Assembly: GCF_954871325.1 (NCBI RefSeq)
Contig: NC_088779.1
Location: 29,186,623 to 29,250,622, forward strand
Length of the DNA stretch: 64,000 bases
Source: Gordionus sp. m RMFG-2023
Lineage: Eukaryota; Nematomorpha; Gordioida; Chordodea; Parachordodidae
Direction: 5' to 3'
Of the stretch, positions 1 through 13,369 are shown piece after piece. A program made the position numbers and the translations under genes. The notes under the pieces are model-generated. The model saw only the letters and a list, made by a program, of their open reading frames with translations. It ran no database searches and had not been told where the DNA came from. Each line of letters opens with the position of its first letter. Position 1 is the stretch's first letter.

Positions 1-1390
1 GGATTTAATAAGAATTTGAGAAAAAACCTTCCATACTTATGATACAAAGGGCAGCTAAGTTTCTAGTAATATAAATGGCATGGATACATGAGTTTAAAAG
101 ATATAGAATATATTTTAGATAAATAATATATTTAATGCCATTATTAAAGATATTCTCAATGAAACACTTATTTCCAATTTAATTGATAGATTTGAATTAA
201 TTTACAAATTCCTGAAGAAGTATATTCTTGTCATGCTTATAAATAGATAAAAACTTGGAAAGGAATAATTTTATCAAGATTCAGATATTAATTATAATGA
301 AAATTTTGGTAAACAATTAAAAAATAAGATAACGACATATATAATAGAAAAAACAATTGTTAAATCCTTAATATATAGTTATGAATTGATGAGCAAAGGA
401 AGTTTGAGCCTTGGTTTGAAGTTTCGAAGGCTAATAGTTGCCAATTTATTTTTTAAACTTTGTGCTTGCGTTTCGAATGTGCTCAGGAAGATAAATGGGA
501 TGAAAAGAGAGTCATGAGGAATATAAAAATATGTTATTTTACTTTTTACATCGGCAAAATTACTTGGACATTACTAATTTCTTATGAATGTTGTGGGTAC
601 AGGTACAATTCCAGGCCAAGAAATTGCCATACTTCCAAAGACATGAAATGATTGTAGTTAATACATATAATTTTTTCAATATTACATTAAAACATATCAA
701 AATTAAAATATTTATTTATTATATATATAGGTCAACGTTGCAGAGGTAATTTCAATATAAAAAGGATTATAATTGCATTATTATCTATAATAAAAGATAA
801 TAATTTAAATATGGTATATTTAATATATTTTCACTATTTGAATACATTGGTAGAATAAATAAAACCCTGAAAAGTAATTTCACTACTCGATCTAATCCTA
901 GTCCAAATACTAAATTTATATATAGCCTAGCCTGAGCCCAACCCGATTAAAATAATTTTGGAATTTGATTTTGAATAATATAAAATCTAATATCCATTCA
1001 CATATTGCCACCTTTTAAAAGTATATTTAACCCCAATAAAAGGAAATCTTTTATTTGGGAAATGACTCAAATGATTATGACAATGTTTAAGATTAAGAAT
1101 AACATGCGATTCTGATTGACATTTTCCTAAAATAATATTTATTTGCGCTAATTTATAATATTTAATCTTGGGTCGAGCCATACCCGAGTCCAAGCTAGTT
1201 AAAAAAAATTTCAATGTCCTGACTTCGGGAGGGCTTTAGGCAGCCCCAGGACTCTAGGAACAAGGGAACGCTTATATCCTAGAAACTTACATATTCACTT
1301 CATTTTCTAATATCCTTCTATTGAATGCCTAATTTTTTATAATCATTATTTATTAAAAAAATTAAATCTTTTGTAATAACGGTTTGATCT
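1..1390. other. AT-rich intergenic DNA
   Basis: No convincing gene apart from the short frame at 389-517. A GC-richer patch at about 1210-1280 stands out from the surroundings. Two GC-richer blocks at about 925-950 and 1168-1198 are roughly inverted copies of each other (both carry a GAGCC/CCCGA-type core) and may be the ends of a decayed inverted-repeat element. The rest is A/T runs and short low-complexity words. Confidence 0.5.
389..517 (+). CDS. Short basic ORF, unknown
   Basis: A 42-codon ATG-started frame beginning MSKGSLSLGLKFRRLIVANL and ending in TGA. It is rich in Lys and Arg with a central hydrophobic run (IVANLFFKLCACV). I do not recognise it. Its base composition is higher in G+C than the flanks, which is the only reason to list it. 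It could be one exon, part of a decayed element, or chance. No neighbouring exon could be joined to it with confidence. Confidence 0.15.
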   Translation: MSKGSLSLGLKFRRLIVANLFFKLCACVSNVLRKINGMKRES

Positions 1391-1586
1391 AGTATTGTTA
1401 AACGGCTCACTCAATATTTTAACCAAATATTTTAACCAAGAAAATATTGTCTAAATTTCAAATTTGCTAATTAAATTTTTAAACTTTGTGCCATCTATGA
1501 CTAAAATCTTCAGAATTGCGTAATATTTTAATATTGAGTTAGCTATTTTTTTAAAATCGGCTCAAATCGAGCCTTTTAACCACACT
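1391..1586. mobile_element. Miniature element, AGTGTTGTTAAA-end family
   Basis: About 196 bp with inverted ends: AGTATTGTTAAACGGCTC on the left and a right end whose complement starts AGTGTGGTTAAAAGGCTC. Inside are the words ATATTTTAACCA and, near the right end, AATATTGAGTTAGC, which also occur in the better preserved copies at 5752 and 7261. There is no coding capacity. It looks like a non-autonomous DNA transposon. The target duplication is not clear. Confidence 0.5.
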
Positions 1587-3650
1587 AATTTTATTAAAAT
1601 TTTAGATATGAACTAATTATTTTTAATATAAGGTAAGAAAGTAACGTTTATTAAGTTAAATAATTGTGAGGTATAATGTTATAATCTTATATTTTATATC
1701 CTATCATTTAGAGCAATTAATAAAATATTAAATTTTATAAAAAATATTTAAAAAGTAATTGTGATCTCTGGTAACTTACTTCATCGTTGTTATAGCGGTA
1801 CAAAATAAATTTATATGAAAAATATATTGAAATGTTTTTATATAATTATAATTCATAAATATTAATTATAAATAATAATTTTTTTTATACATTAAAATTT
1901 TAATTAAAATAGGATAATAAATATATTGCATCATTTTCTTTAAAAGAATTTGTTCAAAATAATTATGTAGAATATTTTATCATGTTTTTAGTCAATGAAA
2001 ATGAACACACCAATACAGGTAAAATAATTCTTATTAAAACCTAATATAGTCTTTAACGAAGAAAAAAGGGAAAAAGTTACTTAAGCCATTGGCCTAGATT
2101 AACTAGACCCCTTTAAATTTTTATCTAAAACAATTTCCCATTTAAAAAATTTTTTACTATCTTTCTAAAAGAGAATCGCTTTATACATTACTTCGTTCGA
2201 TGAAAAAATTATCCATTTAAATCCTGACTATTAAATATTATTCTTAAACCTTTAAAATTATTCACAATAAAAAGTCAAATAATTGGTGGCCAGTAAGTGG
2301 CAATAAAATAATTTTATATCATTTTGGAAACATAAGAGGAAAATATGGCGTCCTATAATATATTGAAATGTAAAAAATGCATAATTTTACTTTTGAATTA
2401 TTAAATCAGGAAATAATAATTTTATTTCTCATTCACATATTTTATATAATTATTTCATATTAAATATATATTCTAAAAATAAAATATTAAAACAAATTAA
2501 TAACTTTCAACAAACTGGATCAATCTTAAAGCTATAAACCTTGTTTTAAATTTATAAATTTTGATATTATATATGTTCAAGTAAACCCTTCTTTCGATAA
2601 AAACGTCTTCATGGCTAGTTAAGCCACTTTACTCTCGCTTAAATATTGAAAAATTACAAATGTTAAAAGTTTTAAATGTAAATATTTGCATAAACTAGAG
2701 CATTAAAGCATATGTTCTGTTTAAACCCTTTATTACATACTAGCTGATAACCCATCAAGAATGACGGGGAATCAGAAATTTCTTATTTTCAATGATGAAT
2801 GAAAATTTTACCTTTATTGAAGGACGAAAATTTTTTAAATTTTATGATTATTCAATAATTACGTAATTAAATGGAAAAAATGTTTCTTCCCAAATACTAA
2901 CATTATCCACAAGAGCTCCTTTTAGTCAGCATTCACTCCTCACCGTGTAAAGGTAGGAGATGGATTTTAGGGGAGCAAAGAGATGATAAAAAGAATTATA
3001 AAAAGATGGAAGAAATAGAAAAAAAGAGACAAAGATATGAATTATAAGAAAATATAATAATTATATATACCTCAAGACTTGACGATTATTGGATTCCAAC
3101 AAATAAGCATTTGTAACCATATTAAAAAAATATAATATAGTAAATTTATTATAACAAAAATTTTACTAAAAAAGGAGATTTAAGATATTTTAAAAATTGA
3201 GAGGAATCTAATATTTTTAAGAATTAGCCTCGGTTATATCACCGTATGTTGCCTTTTATTTGAAAATGTTGTTGTCATGTCTTTGATGGTTTTGCTCGAT
3301 GTAGTATTTTGATGATGTGATTTCCTTGCTTGTAGTTTGCCGTAAATAACCTGAAATAAAGCGTGTAAATTGAAAGTATAAAATATAATTTACTGATGAT
3401 GATGGTCGTGCAGAAAATAAGAAATTAATTTAGGTCTTGTTTTTTTTATCAGGACAGACTTGTAACCAGTTTAAATAATAAAAAATAAAGAGATAATAAA
3501 ATTTACTGTTAAGGATGTTGAAGCAATATTACTTTGATCTTGATTTTCAGTACTACTACACTTTGATATTGATGCAATAAGACTTTGCAATTTTTCTTGC
3601 TTCGACAAAGTTCCTGTCTCCGTCTGGCTTTTTCCTTATGCTGATATGTT
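1587..3650. other. AT-rich DNA without a visible gene
   Basis: No frame longer than background and no RNA gene seen. Mainly A/T runs. A slightly GC-richer stretch near 2740-2970 (around GCTGATAACCCATCAAGAAT) has no recognisable content. Confidence 0.4.
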
Positions 3651-3659
3651 ATTAAAATT

Positions 3660-4770
3660 TAAATATACCTATTAAATAGTTACACTAAATTGTTATAACA
3701 TTTTTAGCACCTATAGAAGAAAATCCAAGGAGCTGTATGTGTTATAAAAATGATCAGTTATGTCTAAATTTGAGACAAAAATTTACTATACCTTCCTGGC
3801 AGCTTAAATTTAAAAATATATGAATACCTATTTAATAGTAAAATTTTAACTTATATACACTTAAAAGTTATGCATAACTTAATTTTGTAAATTATCATTT
3901 TTAGCCTCCATAGAAGAAAAATCCAAGGAACTGTTGTATGTTATAATAAAGATGTCTAAATATGAAAGTAAATCTTTTAAAAAATCTCGATATTGTAAAG
4001 TATGCAATAAAACAGGACCTTCATGGCTAAAATTTAAAAATATAAGAATACATATAATAGTTTGAATTTTAACTTATATACACTAAAAAGTTGTGCATAA
4101 CTTATTTTTATTAGACAATCATTATTATAACATACAACAGTTTCATGGATTTTTCTTCTATGGGGGTTAATAATGATAATTTGCAAAATTAAATTATGCA
4201 AAACATTTTGGCGTATATAAGTTAAAATTCTAACTATTTAATAGGTATATATTTTTAATATCTAGATTTTTAAAAGATTAACTTTCAAATTTAGACAATC
4301 ATTATTATAACATACAATAGCTCCTTAGAATTTTCTTCTATGGGTGCTAAAAATGATAATTTACAAAAGTTATGCATAGCTTTTGGTGTTTATAATTTAA
4401 AATTCAAAGTAGGTATTATTTTTTAATGCTGCCATGAAGGTCTGTTTCATTACCTTCTTTACAATATCTAGATTTTTTAAAAGATTAACTTTCAAATTTA
4501 GACAATCATTATTATAACACACAACAGGTCTTTGGATTTTTCTTCTAAGGGTGTTAAAAAAGATAATTTACAAAATTAAGTTATGCATAGCTTTTTAGTT
4601 TTTTATTTTAGCTGGCATGAAGGTCTGTTTTATTGCCAGTGTTTATAAATTAATATTCAAATTATTTAATAACTTATTTTGTATATTATTTTGGCCTTCA
4701 TGAAAAATCTAAGGAACTGTTATATGTAAAAATTATAAAAATTTGCTGTTAATGTTGAAACAATAATATA
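3660..4770. repeat. Inverted array of ~200-bp units
   Basis: A core of the type AGAAGAAAAATCCAAGGAAC followed by a run reading TGTTATAAT occurs on the plus strand near 3715 and 3908. It occurs as its complement (TTATAACATACAACAG ... GGATTTTTCTTCTATGGG) near 4130, 4310 and 4513, and again in direct orientation near 4698. Spacing between like-oriented units is about 195-205 bp. Each unit also carries TATACACT..AAAAGTTATGCATAAC or its complement. The layout is head-to-head: direct units to the left, inverted units to the right. It probably arose from a fold-back element or by inverted duplication. No coding frame. Confidence 0.65.
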
Positions 4771-5151
4771 TTACTCTTGATTTTCAGTACGGCAATTTGA
4801 TTGTTGATTTTCAGCATCTTTTTGTTGAAAGGTATCTTGTGCAGGAATCTAAAAATATAATAAAATAATAATTAAATCAAAAAATTTACCATAGCCTATA
4901 ACCTTTTCGTGTATCTTCTAAAAAAATGAAAATTTTGTTTCGTGTACCTTTTAAAAAAATGAAAATTAAAGGAGCGGTTAAAAACTATATATTATATATA
5001 AAAATTGTAAATCAGCTAGTTATGTATAATTGTGTATGAATATTTATTATTTTTCAGTTCAGTTTGGTTTGGTTAATGAATGAATGTTTAATATGATTAT
5101 GTGGTGATTTTTAAATAAAAAATTTAAAAATATCAGAATACCTATTTAAGT

Positions 5152-5340
5152 ATGAATTTTAAAGTAGCTGCACTACACTTTGAATCGTTCTATTTGATTA
5201 TGTCATTAAGAAAAAAAAATATTTTACCAGATTATGAGAAAAAAATATTTGCCGGAAATCCATCTAGATTTGTAAGCGAGTTCTTGCCCGATTGGGCCAT
5301 AGGCACTTTTCAAATTATAAAGTGTGACATGAGAGCTTAA
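5152..5340 (+). CDS. Short ORF, possibly an exon
   Basis: A 62-codon frame, MNFKVAALHFESFYLIMSLR..., with a second half (GNPSRFVSEFLPDWAIGTFQ) of mixed, protein-like composition that is richer in G+C than the flanks. A good splice-donor word (TTTGTAAGCG) lies inside it at about 5268-5277, so the coding part may end there. I recognise no family. It may be an exon of an unknown gene, an element remnant, or chance. Confidence 0.18.
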   Translation: MNFKVAALHFESFYLIMSLRKKNILPDYEKKIFAGNPSRFVSEFLPDWAIGTFQIIKCDMRA

Positions 5341-5699
5341 CGCTATTTTTGTGACAAGGCTTTTATATATATATTATAGATAGATGAATACTAATCAGTC
5401 ACATAGTATATTTTTTAACCTTACGTTAGATGTAATATATATGTTGTATAAATTTTAATTGTCCTTTTATATCATTTATTTAAATAAAAATAATTATTTT
5501 TATTTTGATTATTACGAGTATTAAATTTCAGATGCTCCCTATATTTCAAAACTAACATTTTTCTTAATTTTTAATATACCAAGAATTATTATTATTTAAA
5601 AAGATTTAACAAGGATAAACAAGATATCTCTTTATATATTTCCATTTTACTATTCAAAAAGAAATTGTTTCAATTTAATAATCTTTTTTAAAATTATGC

Positions 5700-6625
5700 T
5701 AATTTTTTAATAATTTTATGAGTACTTAATGTCAACGAAATAGTTCTTAATAGTGTTGTTAAATGGCCTGATTTGAGCTGATTTTTGAAAACGGGCAACA
5801 ATATTTTAACCAGAAAAATATTACGTGGGCTTAAAGATTTTACTCATAGGTGGATAAGAGGCTTTGGATATCTATTGCCGAAATTTTAAGACTTTGGCAA
5901 AATTTTTCTGACTAAAATAATGAGTTAGCCATTTAAAAAATTGACTAAAATTCATATATTTAACAACAAATTACTTCGGTACGTTTGTTAGAGAATAACC
6001 TGTCTTTCAATTAATAGAAACTTGACAGAGTTGCCATTATAATTATAATATGTATGGAAAATAATAATTATATATATTTGAAATTATACAAAGTATCTAT
6101 AGTATTTTTTGGAACATTATCAATAATTATTAACTTTTATACCATAATTTGCAAAATCTGCTAAATATTTTTTCTCTAACAAGATTTGATACAGATTTTG
6201 AAGGATTCTACGTTATTAATATTTGCATATTTGAGTGATTTCTAATTAATTACCTTGCATTTATTTGAGTTATAAAATTATATAAGAAGGGGGGAAGAGA
6301 TTCATTTTATAAATCGTCGACTGACCTACCAATATTGAACAGATGGGCTTGTCTTACTACTAATTTGGGTAGCCAAATATGTTTGTCCATAATTATGGAA
6401 TGCAGGATAAAAATATTCAACGTAGGAAGTGTGTGAAACGATATTTTATCAAATTATTTTTTATTGCTATGCTATATAATGTTTTAATAACGTATTGTCA
6501 AAAATTTTTGTTTAAATAGTAAAATAATTATTAAAATATATTTATTAGAAACCCGAAAACCGACATTTATGGGTAAAAAATACGTCGTATTTAACCAATT
6601 AGTTAAAATATGATTTACTCTTATA
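5700..6625. repeat. Local duplication, copy 1
   Basis: This ~0.9-kb segment matches 7200-8095 in the same orientation, offset about 1.5 kb. Shared words include TTAGAGAATAACCTGTCTTT, TATAAGAAGGGGGAAGAGAT-like runs, and TTTATTAGAAA.CCGAAAACCG near the right end. Both copies contain the miniature element described separately. Differences are frequent (substitutions and short indels), so the duplication is not recent. No coding frame survives. Confidence 0.75.
5752..5970. mobile_element. Miniature element, AGTGTTGTTAAA-end family
   Basis: The left end AGTGTTGTTAAATGGCC and the right end ATATTTAACAACA are inverted copies. A second inverted pair lies inside: TTTTAACCAGAAAAATATTA near the left and TTTTTCTGACTAAAATAATG near the right, which would let a transcript fold back on itself. 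About 219 bp and non-coding. It was carried along in the 5.7/7.2-kb duplication. Confidence 0.6.
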
Positions 6626-7199
6626 ATTTTTTATTAGATTTTATATTCTAAAGGAGAGAAACATTTATGGTCAGTTATAAATTTTTTTAAATAATTATAT
6701 CTATAATAGACGAGGAAAATAAATATCATAGGAAATATAAAATTTTATGGAAATTCACTTTGTCGGCAATCGCAAGGAAAATTCATACAATTCTATAAGC
6801 TAATTTAATCAATCAAATATTGCATATATTATAAGCAATTTATGCCTACTAAGACCTATAATTAGGGCTTTGAATTCAGTATATAATGTTTTTTTGTTGG
6901 GTTTGTCTATATTTCAAATTGTATTCTGAGAATCTAATTGATTTTAAGTTTTAAAATTTCTAGAGCTCAAATTCAATTATATATTACTGAAATTTGTAAA
7001 GAAAAGATTAATTTTTTTAAGCATTTAAAATTTGATATTTAATAAAAAAAATAAATATTAAATAAAGCACAAAAAATTTTTTAAAAATTATTTCATGCAT
7101 TTAAACTAAAAGTATTCATGAAATAAAAAATGATGTTTTAAAAAATGAGAAAATATATAATAATGAAGCATACATTATAAATTTATAAGATAAAATTCA

Positions 7200-8095
7200 A
7201 TTTTTTTTATGAGACTTAATGCCAACTATTCAATCTTTTTCGAAGGTATTAATTTTTAAGAGTGTTGTTAAACGGCTTGATTTAAGCTGATTTTAAAAAA
7301 CGGCAATATTTTAACCAGAAAAATATTACGCAAGTCTGAAGATTTTACTCATATGTGGAGCAAAGATTTGGATATCTATTATTAAAATCTTAAGGCTTAA
7401 GTAATATTTTTCTGACTAAAATAATGAGTTAGCCGTTTTAAAAAATTGACTAAAATCCATATATTTAACAACACTACTTCGGTAGGTTTTTATGCATGTT
7501 AGAGAATAACCTGTCTTTCAATTAGTAGAAGCACTTTTACAGAGTTGCCATTTATATAATTTTAATTATATGTTTGAAATTATACAAAGCATCTATAGCA
7601 TTTTTTGAAACATTATCAATAATATTTAACTTTTATACCATAGTTTGCAATCATCTAGTAATGCATCATGTTATACTTTAGCATATTCAGAATAATAATC
7701 TGCCAAATATTTTTTCTCTAATAAGATTTGATATAGATATTAAAGGATTCTATGTTATTAATATTTGATAATAGAGTGCTGCCTAATAAATAACCTTGCA
7801 TTCATTTTAGCTATAAAATTATATAAGAAGGGGGAAGAGATTCATTTTATAATATTTGTTGACTGATCGACTCTATATTAATATTAATCGAATTCATGTA
7901 GACAAATATGTTTGTCCATAATGATAAAAATATTCATATTCAAATGAAGAAATGTGACATGATATTTTATCAAATTATTTTTATTTGATGTTTTAATAAC
8001 GTATTGTTAAAAATCTTTGTTTAAATAGTAAAATAATTATTAAAAAATATTTATTAGAAATCCGAAAACCGTCATTTAAGGGTAACAACCATATT
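7200..8095. repeat. Local duplication, copy 2
   Basis: Direct-orientation partner of 5700-6625, sharing the element at 7261 and the flanking words TAGAGAATAACCTGTCTTTC and AGAAATCCGAAAACC. Its right edge runs into another repeated word (GTTTAAATAGTAAAATAATT) that also opens the ~1.5-kb units of 8.1-12.9 kb, so the whole 5.7-12.9 kb stretch looks like layered duplication. Confidence 0.75.
7261..7475. mobile_element. Miniature element, best-preserved copy
   Basis: 215 bp bounded by AGTGTTGTTAAA on the left and its exact complement TTTAACAACACT on the right (12-bp perfect ends). Inner inverted segments ACCAGAAAAATATTACG and AATATTTTTCTGACTAAAA form a second stem. Too short to code. The inverted ends and fold-back interior fit a miniature inverted-repeat transposon. 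No matching target duplication was found by eye, so the superfamily is open. Related copies: 1391, 5752, 17221 (partial), 54785. Confidence 0.7.
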
Positions 8096-8119
8096 TTATT
8101 TTGTTTTATATACAGGTTC

Positions 8120-11100
8120 TAATTCTACACGCGAAATATTTATAATCTTACATATTTTTAAAAAAATATGGTCTATATTTTCTAATTAATTCATGATAGA
8201 AATTTTTAAAATTATTTTTACAAATGGTCTGTATAATAATTTTGTTTTATTTTTTTTCGGGAAGATTTAGTGAGTCAACTCTTTGAAAATATATTGTTAT
8301 TAAATAAGATGTAATAAAGTAATATGAAGTAGAATTAATTTATATATTTATTTTTTACATATTATTTTCTATAATTGAACAGTTATTATAATTTCATGAT
8401 AGAGCTTATATAAATAATTTCGAAGTTCTCCAATGGTAGCGCAAATTAATTTTTATATTGCCTTGAAGGATAAATGTCATGATATGATTAAAATGTTCCA
8501 TCTTATTATCCCGATTAAAAATTGATATCAACTATATACTCATAATATAATTAAGAAAAATCTTAAAATTATATTGTATTAGAAAATATTTAGTTTAAAT
8601 TAAATACAGATGATTTAGAAAAATAATAATAATTTCTAGAAGTTAATTAGATATAAATTAATATATTTTTTTTTATAAAATTGAGATATATTTCCAAGAC
8701 TGCTAGCCAGAACCCTTAGATTTGTCATTCAAGATTTTACTGACCCGAACTCTTTTTTAAAATTTAGAAGGTTATAATAATATTTAAATTAAATATTAAA
8801 TTTTTATTTATTTTAGAAAATATATTAAAAATAATATAAAAAACATGCAATTATTTAAAACATATATAAAAAAAAATTTTTTATTTTCAATATGAAAAAC
8901 ATTTTTTGATGAAAGTTTTTTTTGAAATCCTTTTTTTTCAGAGTACTGCACTTTATGTAAAATTTTAAAAATTTTACCAGCATAAAAATTATTGTTTAAA
9001 TAGTAAATTATTTAAAAAATGTTATCTATATTTTGTTCTAATTAATTCATGATAGAAACTTATAAAATTATTTATATAAAAATATTGATATGATCTGTTT
9101 AATAGTTTTATTGTATTTTTTTCAGAAAATATGAGTAAGTCAATAATATTAAAAATATTATTTTATTAATATAAGTAATAGCTTAAGGGATAATTTGCAA
9201 ATAATTTTACCCGTATACAAATATAGATATTTTTTTTAAATTTTATATATAATATATAAGATATTAGATGCTTGGGATTTTATTTTAATAAGACATAAGA
9301 AATATGATACTTGTATCTTCCTTAAATAAAATATCTAAGATATAAGAATTTTTTTTTAAACTTAAATTTGTTAAAATCAATTAAATAAAATATGTTATAA
9401 TATAAATTTAAATAAGATATTGCAATATAAAGATATATATCATAATAAAAATATCTGAATAAAAATTAATTAGTAAATATAAATAAATAAACATCATAAA
9501 TCGGTAATATTTTTTTTCATACTTATAATTTTTTAAACAATTTGACATATCGCCTTTAACGATTTGGACAATTGTATAAAAAATCATTCAATTGGGGCAG
9601 AGGATGGTAATATTGAGTTTATATAAAAAAGTTCTCCAACGATAGCACAAACAAAAAATATATTACCTTGAAGGATAAAATGTATGATATGATTTAGAGA
9701 ACGTTCCATGTTATTATCTCGATTAAAAATTGTTATGTTTATTTTTATCATATATTTGTTCCCACTATTTCCATAATTTAAAATTTAATCAAAATTAAAA
9801 ATATTTATTAGAGAAAAGTTAGAGACATATTAATAATAAATACTATATATTAATTAGTTATAAAATCAATAAATATTTCTTTAGTCAAATAGTGTCATTA
9901 TCTAATTAGCCTCATTAAGAGGCCACTTTGTTTTTGAAAAAGTTTGAACAAGGACCTATGTCTAAAAAATCTATTATATTTGTTCATACCTAATAATTAT
10001 ACCAATTTAAGGCACATAAATATTAAAATCTATTATTAAAATTTGATAGGTTAAATTTATTTAAAATATAATTCTTGTAAAATAATTTTAATATTTTAAA
10101 ACACCAAATTAATTAAAATTTTTAAATTGAATTTAATTAATTTAATTAATACTAAAGTAATTATATATTAAAAATTATTTGAAGTTTTATATAAATTTTG
10201 TATCACCTATAAGACAATATAAATAATTAACTATATAATAAAGTAACAGATTATACTATAGATTCAAAATGTGGCATTTTCCCTAATCTAAGTGAAGTCA
10301 TAATCTAAATCATCAAATAGAAGACTAAAAAATCGTTAAGATTCATTCATAGTTCGCCGTTATCTCAAATCAGAGTAAGAAATTAATTTTGTTTATTATT
10401 TCATTTTTTTATTACTATAGGGAGGTTTTTCGGTGAGAACTACTTTTTATCTTATTAATTATATACAAGATATTTTGATAGTTTAAATTAAGCAAACCAT
10501 TTTTAACGTTTTTCATAATTTGTATTTAAATAGAAAATTTAATACAGTAAAATATTTATTAAAACTAATAAAATTGTTTCTTGAAATTGAAATATTTTAT
10601 TATATTTTATAATATTACATAAAATATTATTTATATAAAAATATTGATATGATCTGTTTAATAATTTTATTGTATTTTTTTCATAAAATATAGGTAAGTC
10701 AACAATATACTTTAAAAATATATTCTTATTAATATTAATAATATAGTATGGAAAAAGCAAATAATTTTATCTCTATACAGATAAAGATGTTTTTTAAAAA
10801 TTTATATTATAATATAAAAGATATTAGATGTTTCGGAAATTTTTTTAATAAAACACAAGATACAAGATACTTGTATCTTCCTTAAATAAAGTATCTAAGA
10901 TATAAGAAATTTTTTTAAAACTTAAAATTGTTAAAATCAATTAAATAAAATATGTTATAATATAAATTAAAAAGTAAAAATTGTAGAAATTGAAAAATTT
11001 GTTAAATGAGATAATGCAATATAAAGATATATAAAAACTGTATAACATAATGAAAATTTCAGAATAAAAATTAATTAGAAAATATAAATCAACATCATAA

Positions 11101-12860
11101 ATCTGCATTATTTTTTTTAAATAATATGAATTTTTTAAACAATTTGTCCTATTGCCTTTGGTCAATTATATGAAAAATCGTTCAATTGGGGCAGAGGATG
11201 GTAATATTGAGTTTATATAAAAAATTTCTCCAACGATAGCATAAACAAAAAATATATTACCTTGAAGGATAAAAGGTATGATACGATTTAAAAACGTTCC
11301 ATGTTATTATTTCTATTAAAAATTGATATGTTTATTTATTATTTATATCACTTTGTTTTTGAAAAATATGCGTTTGAACAAGGACCTATGTCTAAAAATC
11401 TATTATTTTTATTCATACCTAATAATTATACCAATTCAAGGCACATAATATTTAAAACTATTATTAAGTTTAATTTATTTAAAATATAATTCTTGAATAA
11501 TAATTTTAATATTTTAAAACACCAAGTTAATTAAAATTTAAAATGAATTTTATAATTAATACTTAAGTAATTATATATTAAAAATATTTGAAGTTTTATA
11601 TAAATTTTAAGTATCATCTATAAGACAATATAAATAATTAATTATATAAAGTAACAGATTTTATCTATAGATTCAAAATTTGGCATTTTCCCTAATCTAT
11701 GTGAAGTCATAAATATCTATATCATCAAATAGAAGACTAAAAAATGTCGTTAAGATTGATACATAGTTCGCTTTTATCTACCAAATCAGCTTAAGAAATT
11801 AATTTTGTTTATTATTTCATTTTTTTATTACTATAGGGAAGTTTTTCGGTGAGATCTACTTTTTATCTAATTATTTATATACAAGATATTTTCATAGTTT
11901 AAATTAAGCAAACACTTTTATAAAGTCTTTCATAATTTTTATTTAAATAGAAGGTTAAATACAGTAAAATATTTTATTAAAAGTAATAAAATTGATTCTT
12001 GAAATTGAAATATTTTATTATGTATTGTATTATTACAATTATCAACTATATATATATATCAATTTAAATTATCAAAACGGTAAAAAAAAATAAATGATAA
12101 AACAATTATTTTTTTGATAAATATATTTTAAAGAAGGACTATATCTAAAAAATATATATTTTTTTGTTTATAGGTTAAATAATAATATATATTATTAAAA
12201 TGTTATTGATTTATTATATTTAAATTATAATTCTTGAAGGATAATTTTAATATTTTAAAATATCACTTATTAAATTTTTCTAAATGACTTTGATTAGATA
12301 AGTAATAATATTTTAAAAATTATTTTTAAGTATTTATAAATTTAAAAGTTTTATATATAAGTAACACCTATAAAACAATTTAAATAAATAACTACTTTCT
12401 TAACAGGTTTTATATATAGATTCATAATGTGGCAGTTATTGATAAATTAAAAAGTTTTATATAAATTTTAAGTAACACCTATAAAACAATTTAAATAAAT
12501 AACTACTTTCTTAAAAGGTTTTATATATAGATTCATAATCTGGCAGTTTCTCTAATCTGAGGTCATAAATATCCCTACCTTTAAATAGACGAAATAATAT
12601 CGTTGAATTGAATCCATAGTTCGTCAGTGCCTAAAATCAAACTTTACGATAAATTATCTTTGTTTAATATTATTTCATTTTTTTTATCTACATTATAGAG
12701 AGATTTTTTAGTGAGTTATAAATTTATATCTAATTAATTAAAATATAAAAAAATTTTCATATTTTAAAAAAACCTTTTTAAAAGTTATTCATAATTTGGG
12801 GTAAAAATAGTGAAATATTTATGGAAAGGAGTAAAATAGATTCTCGAAATAGAAATTAAA
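8120..12860. repeat. Diverged tandem duplication, ~1.5-kb units
   Basis: Two long units, about 9030-10540 and 10560-12010, align throughout. Shared words in order: TTTAATA(G/A)TTTTATTGTATT; CAATTGGGGCAGAGGATGGT; ATATTACCTTGAAGGATAAA; GAACAAGGACCTATGTCTAA; TTCGGTGAGA. Partial units precede (8120-8530, with GCCTTGAAGGATAAATGTCA) and follow (12030-12860). A further direct repeat of about 111 bp lies inside the last unit (12330-12545, GTAACACCTATAAAACAATT at 12361 and 12472). No frame is conserved between units, so this looks like non-coding duplication. Confidence 0.7.
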
Positions 12861-12924
12861 ATATTTTATTCAATTTAAATTTTGTCTAAAAGTTAAAAAA
12901 AAATACATAAAAATATAAAAAATA

Positions 12925-12942
12925 TATATATATATATAAAGT
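12925..12942. repeat. AT microsatellite
   Basis: A short run of alternating A and T. Similar runs lie near 34720 and 58162. Confidence 0.8.
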
Positions 12943-13369
12943 AACGAAAATGAAATTTAATTTCCTTTTTAAAACATAACACCTATCTACCCTTTAATTT
13001 TGATACATCTCTATTGGTTTTCTTATGCGAGAAAGATATCACTTTTTATTAATTCTATTACCACTATCAATGTCACATCAGATAAAGATTCGGTCGTAAG
13101 TATTGCCGTTGCGGTTACTATGAAGATGAAGATTTTTTTCTGCACCACTTCCTTTTGAGTTACGTTTTTTATAATAATTTGTTTTTTTTGATTAATTCCT
13201 GCTTTATCGAATTTGTAGATTTTGTGATTTTGTTAATTAATTTTATGTTTTTCAGAACTCAAATTTCGTAAACTTAATTTATTTTTAATTATTTCCTTTT
13301 TCACAAATTTCGGACAACCTAGAATAATATTGAAAAATTTAATTGATAGTTCTACTAAATCCCTACTAC

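Noticed and set aside
987-1214. 75-codon minus-strand ORF
   Set aside because: Composition typical of chance frames; part covers a possible inverted-repeat relic and no motif is seen.
10539-11165. Two minus-strand ORFs of 73-74 codons
   Set aside because: Almost only Ile, Asn, Tyr, Phe, Lys and Leu, and the frame is not kept in the other copy of the ~1.5-kb unit.
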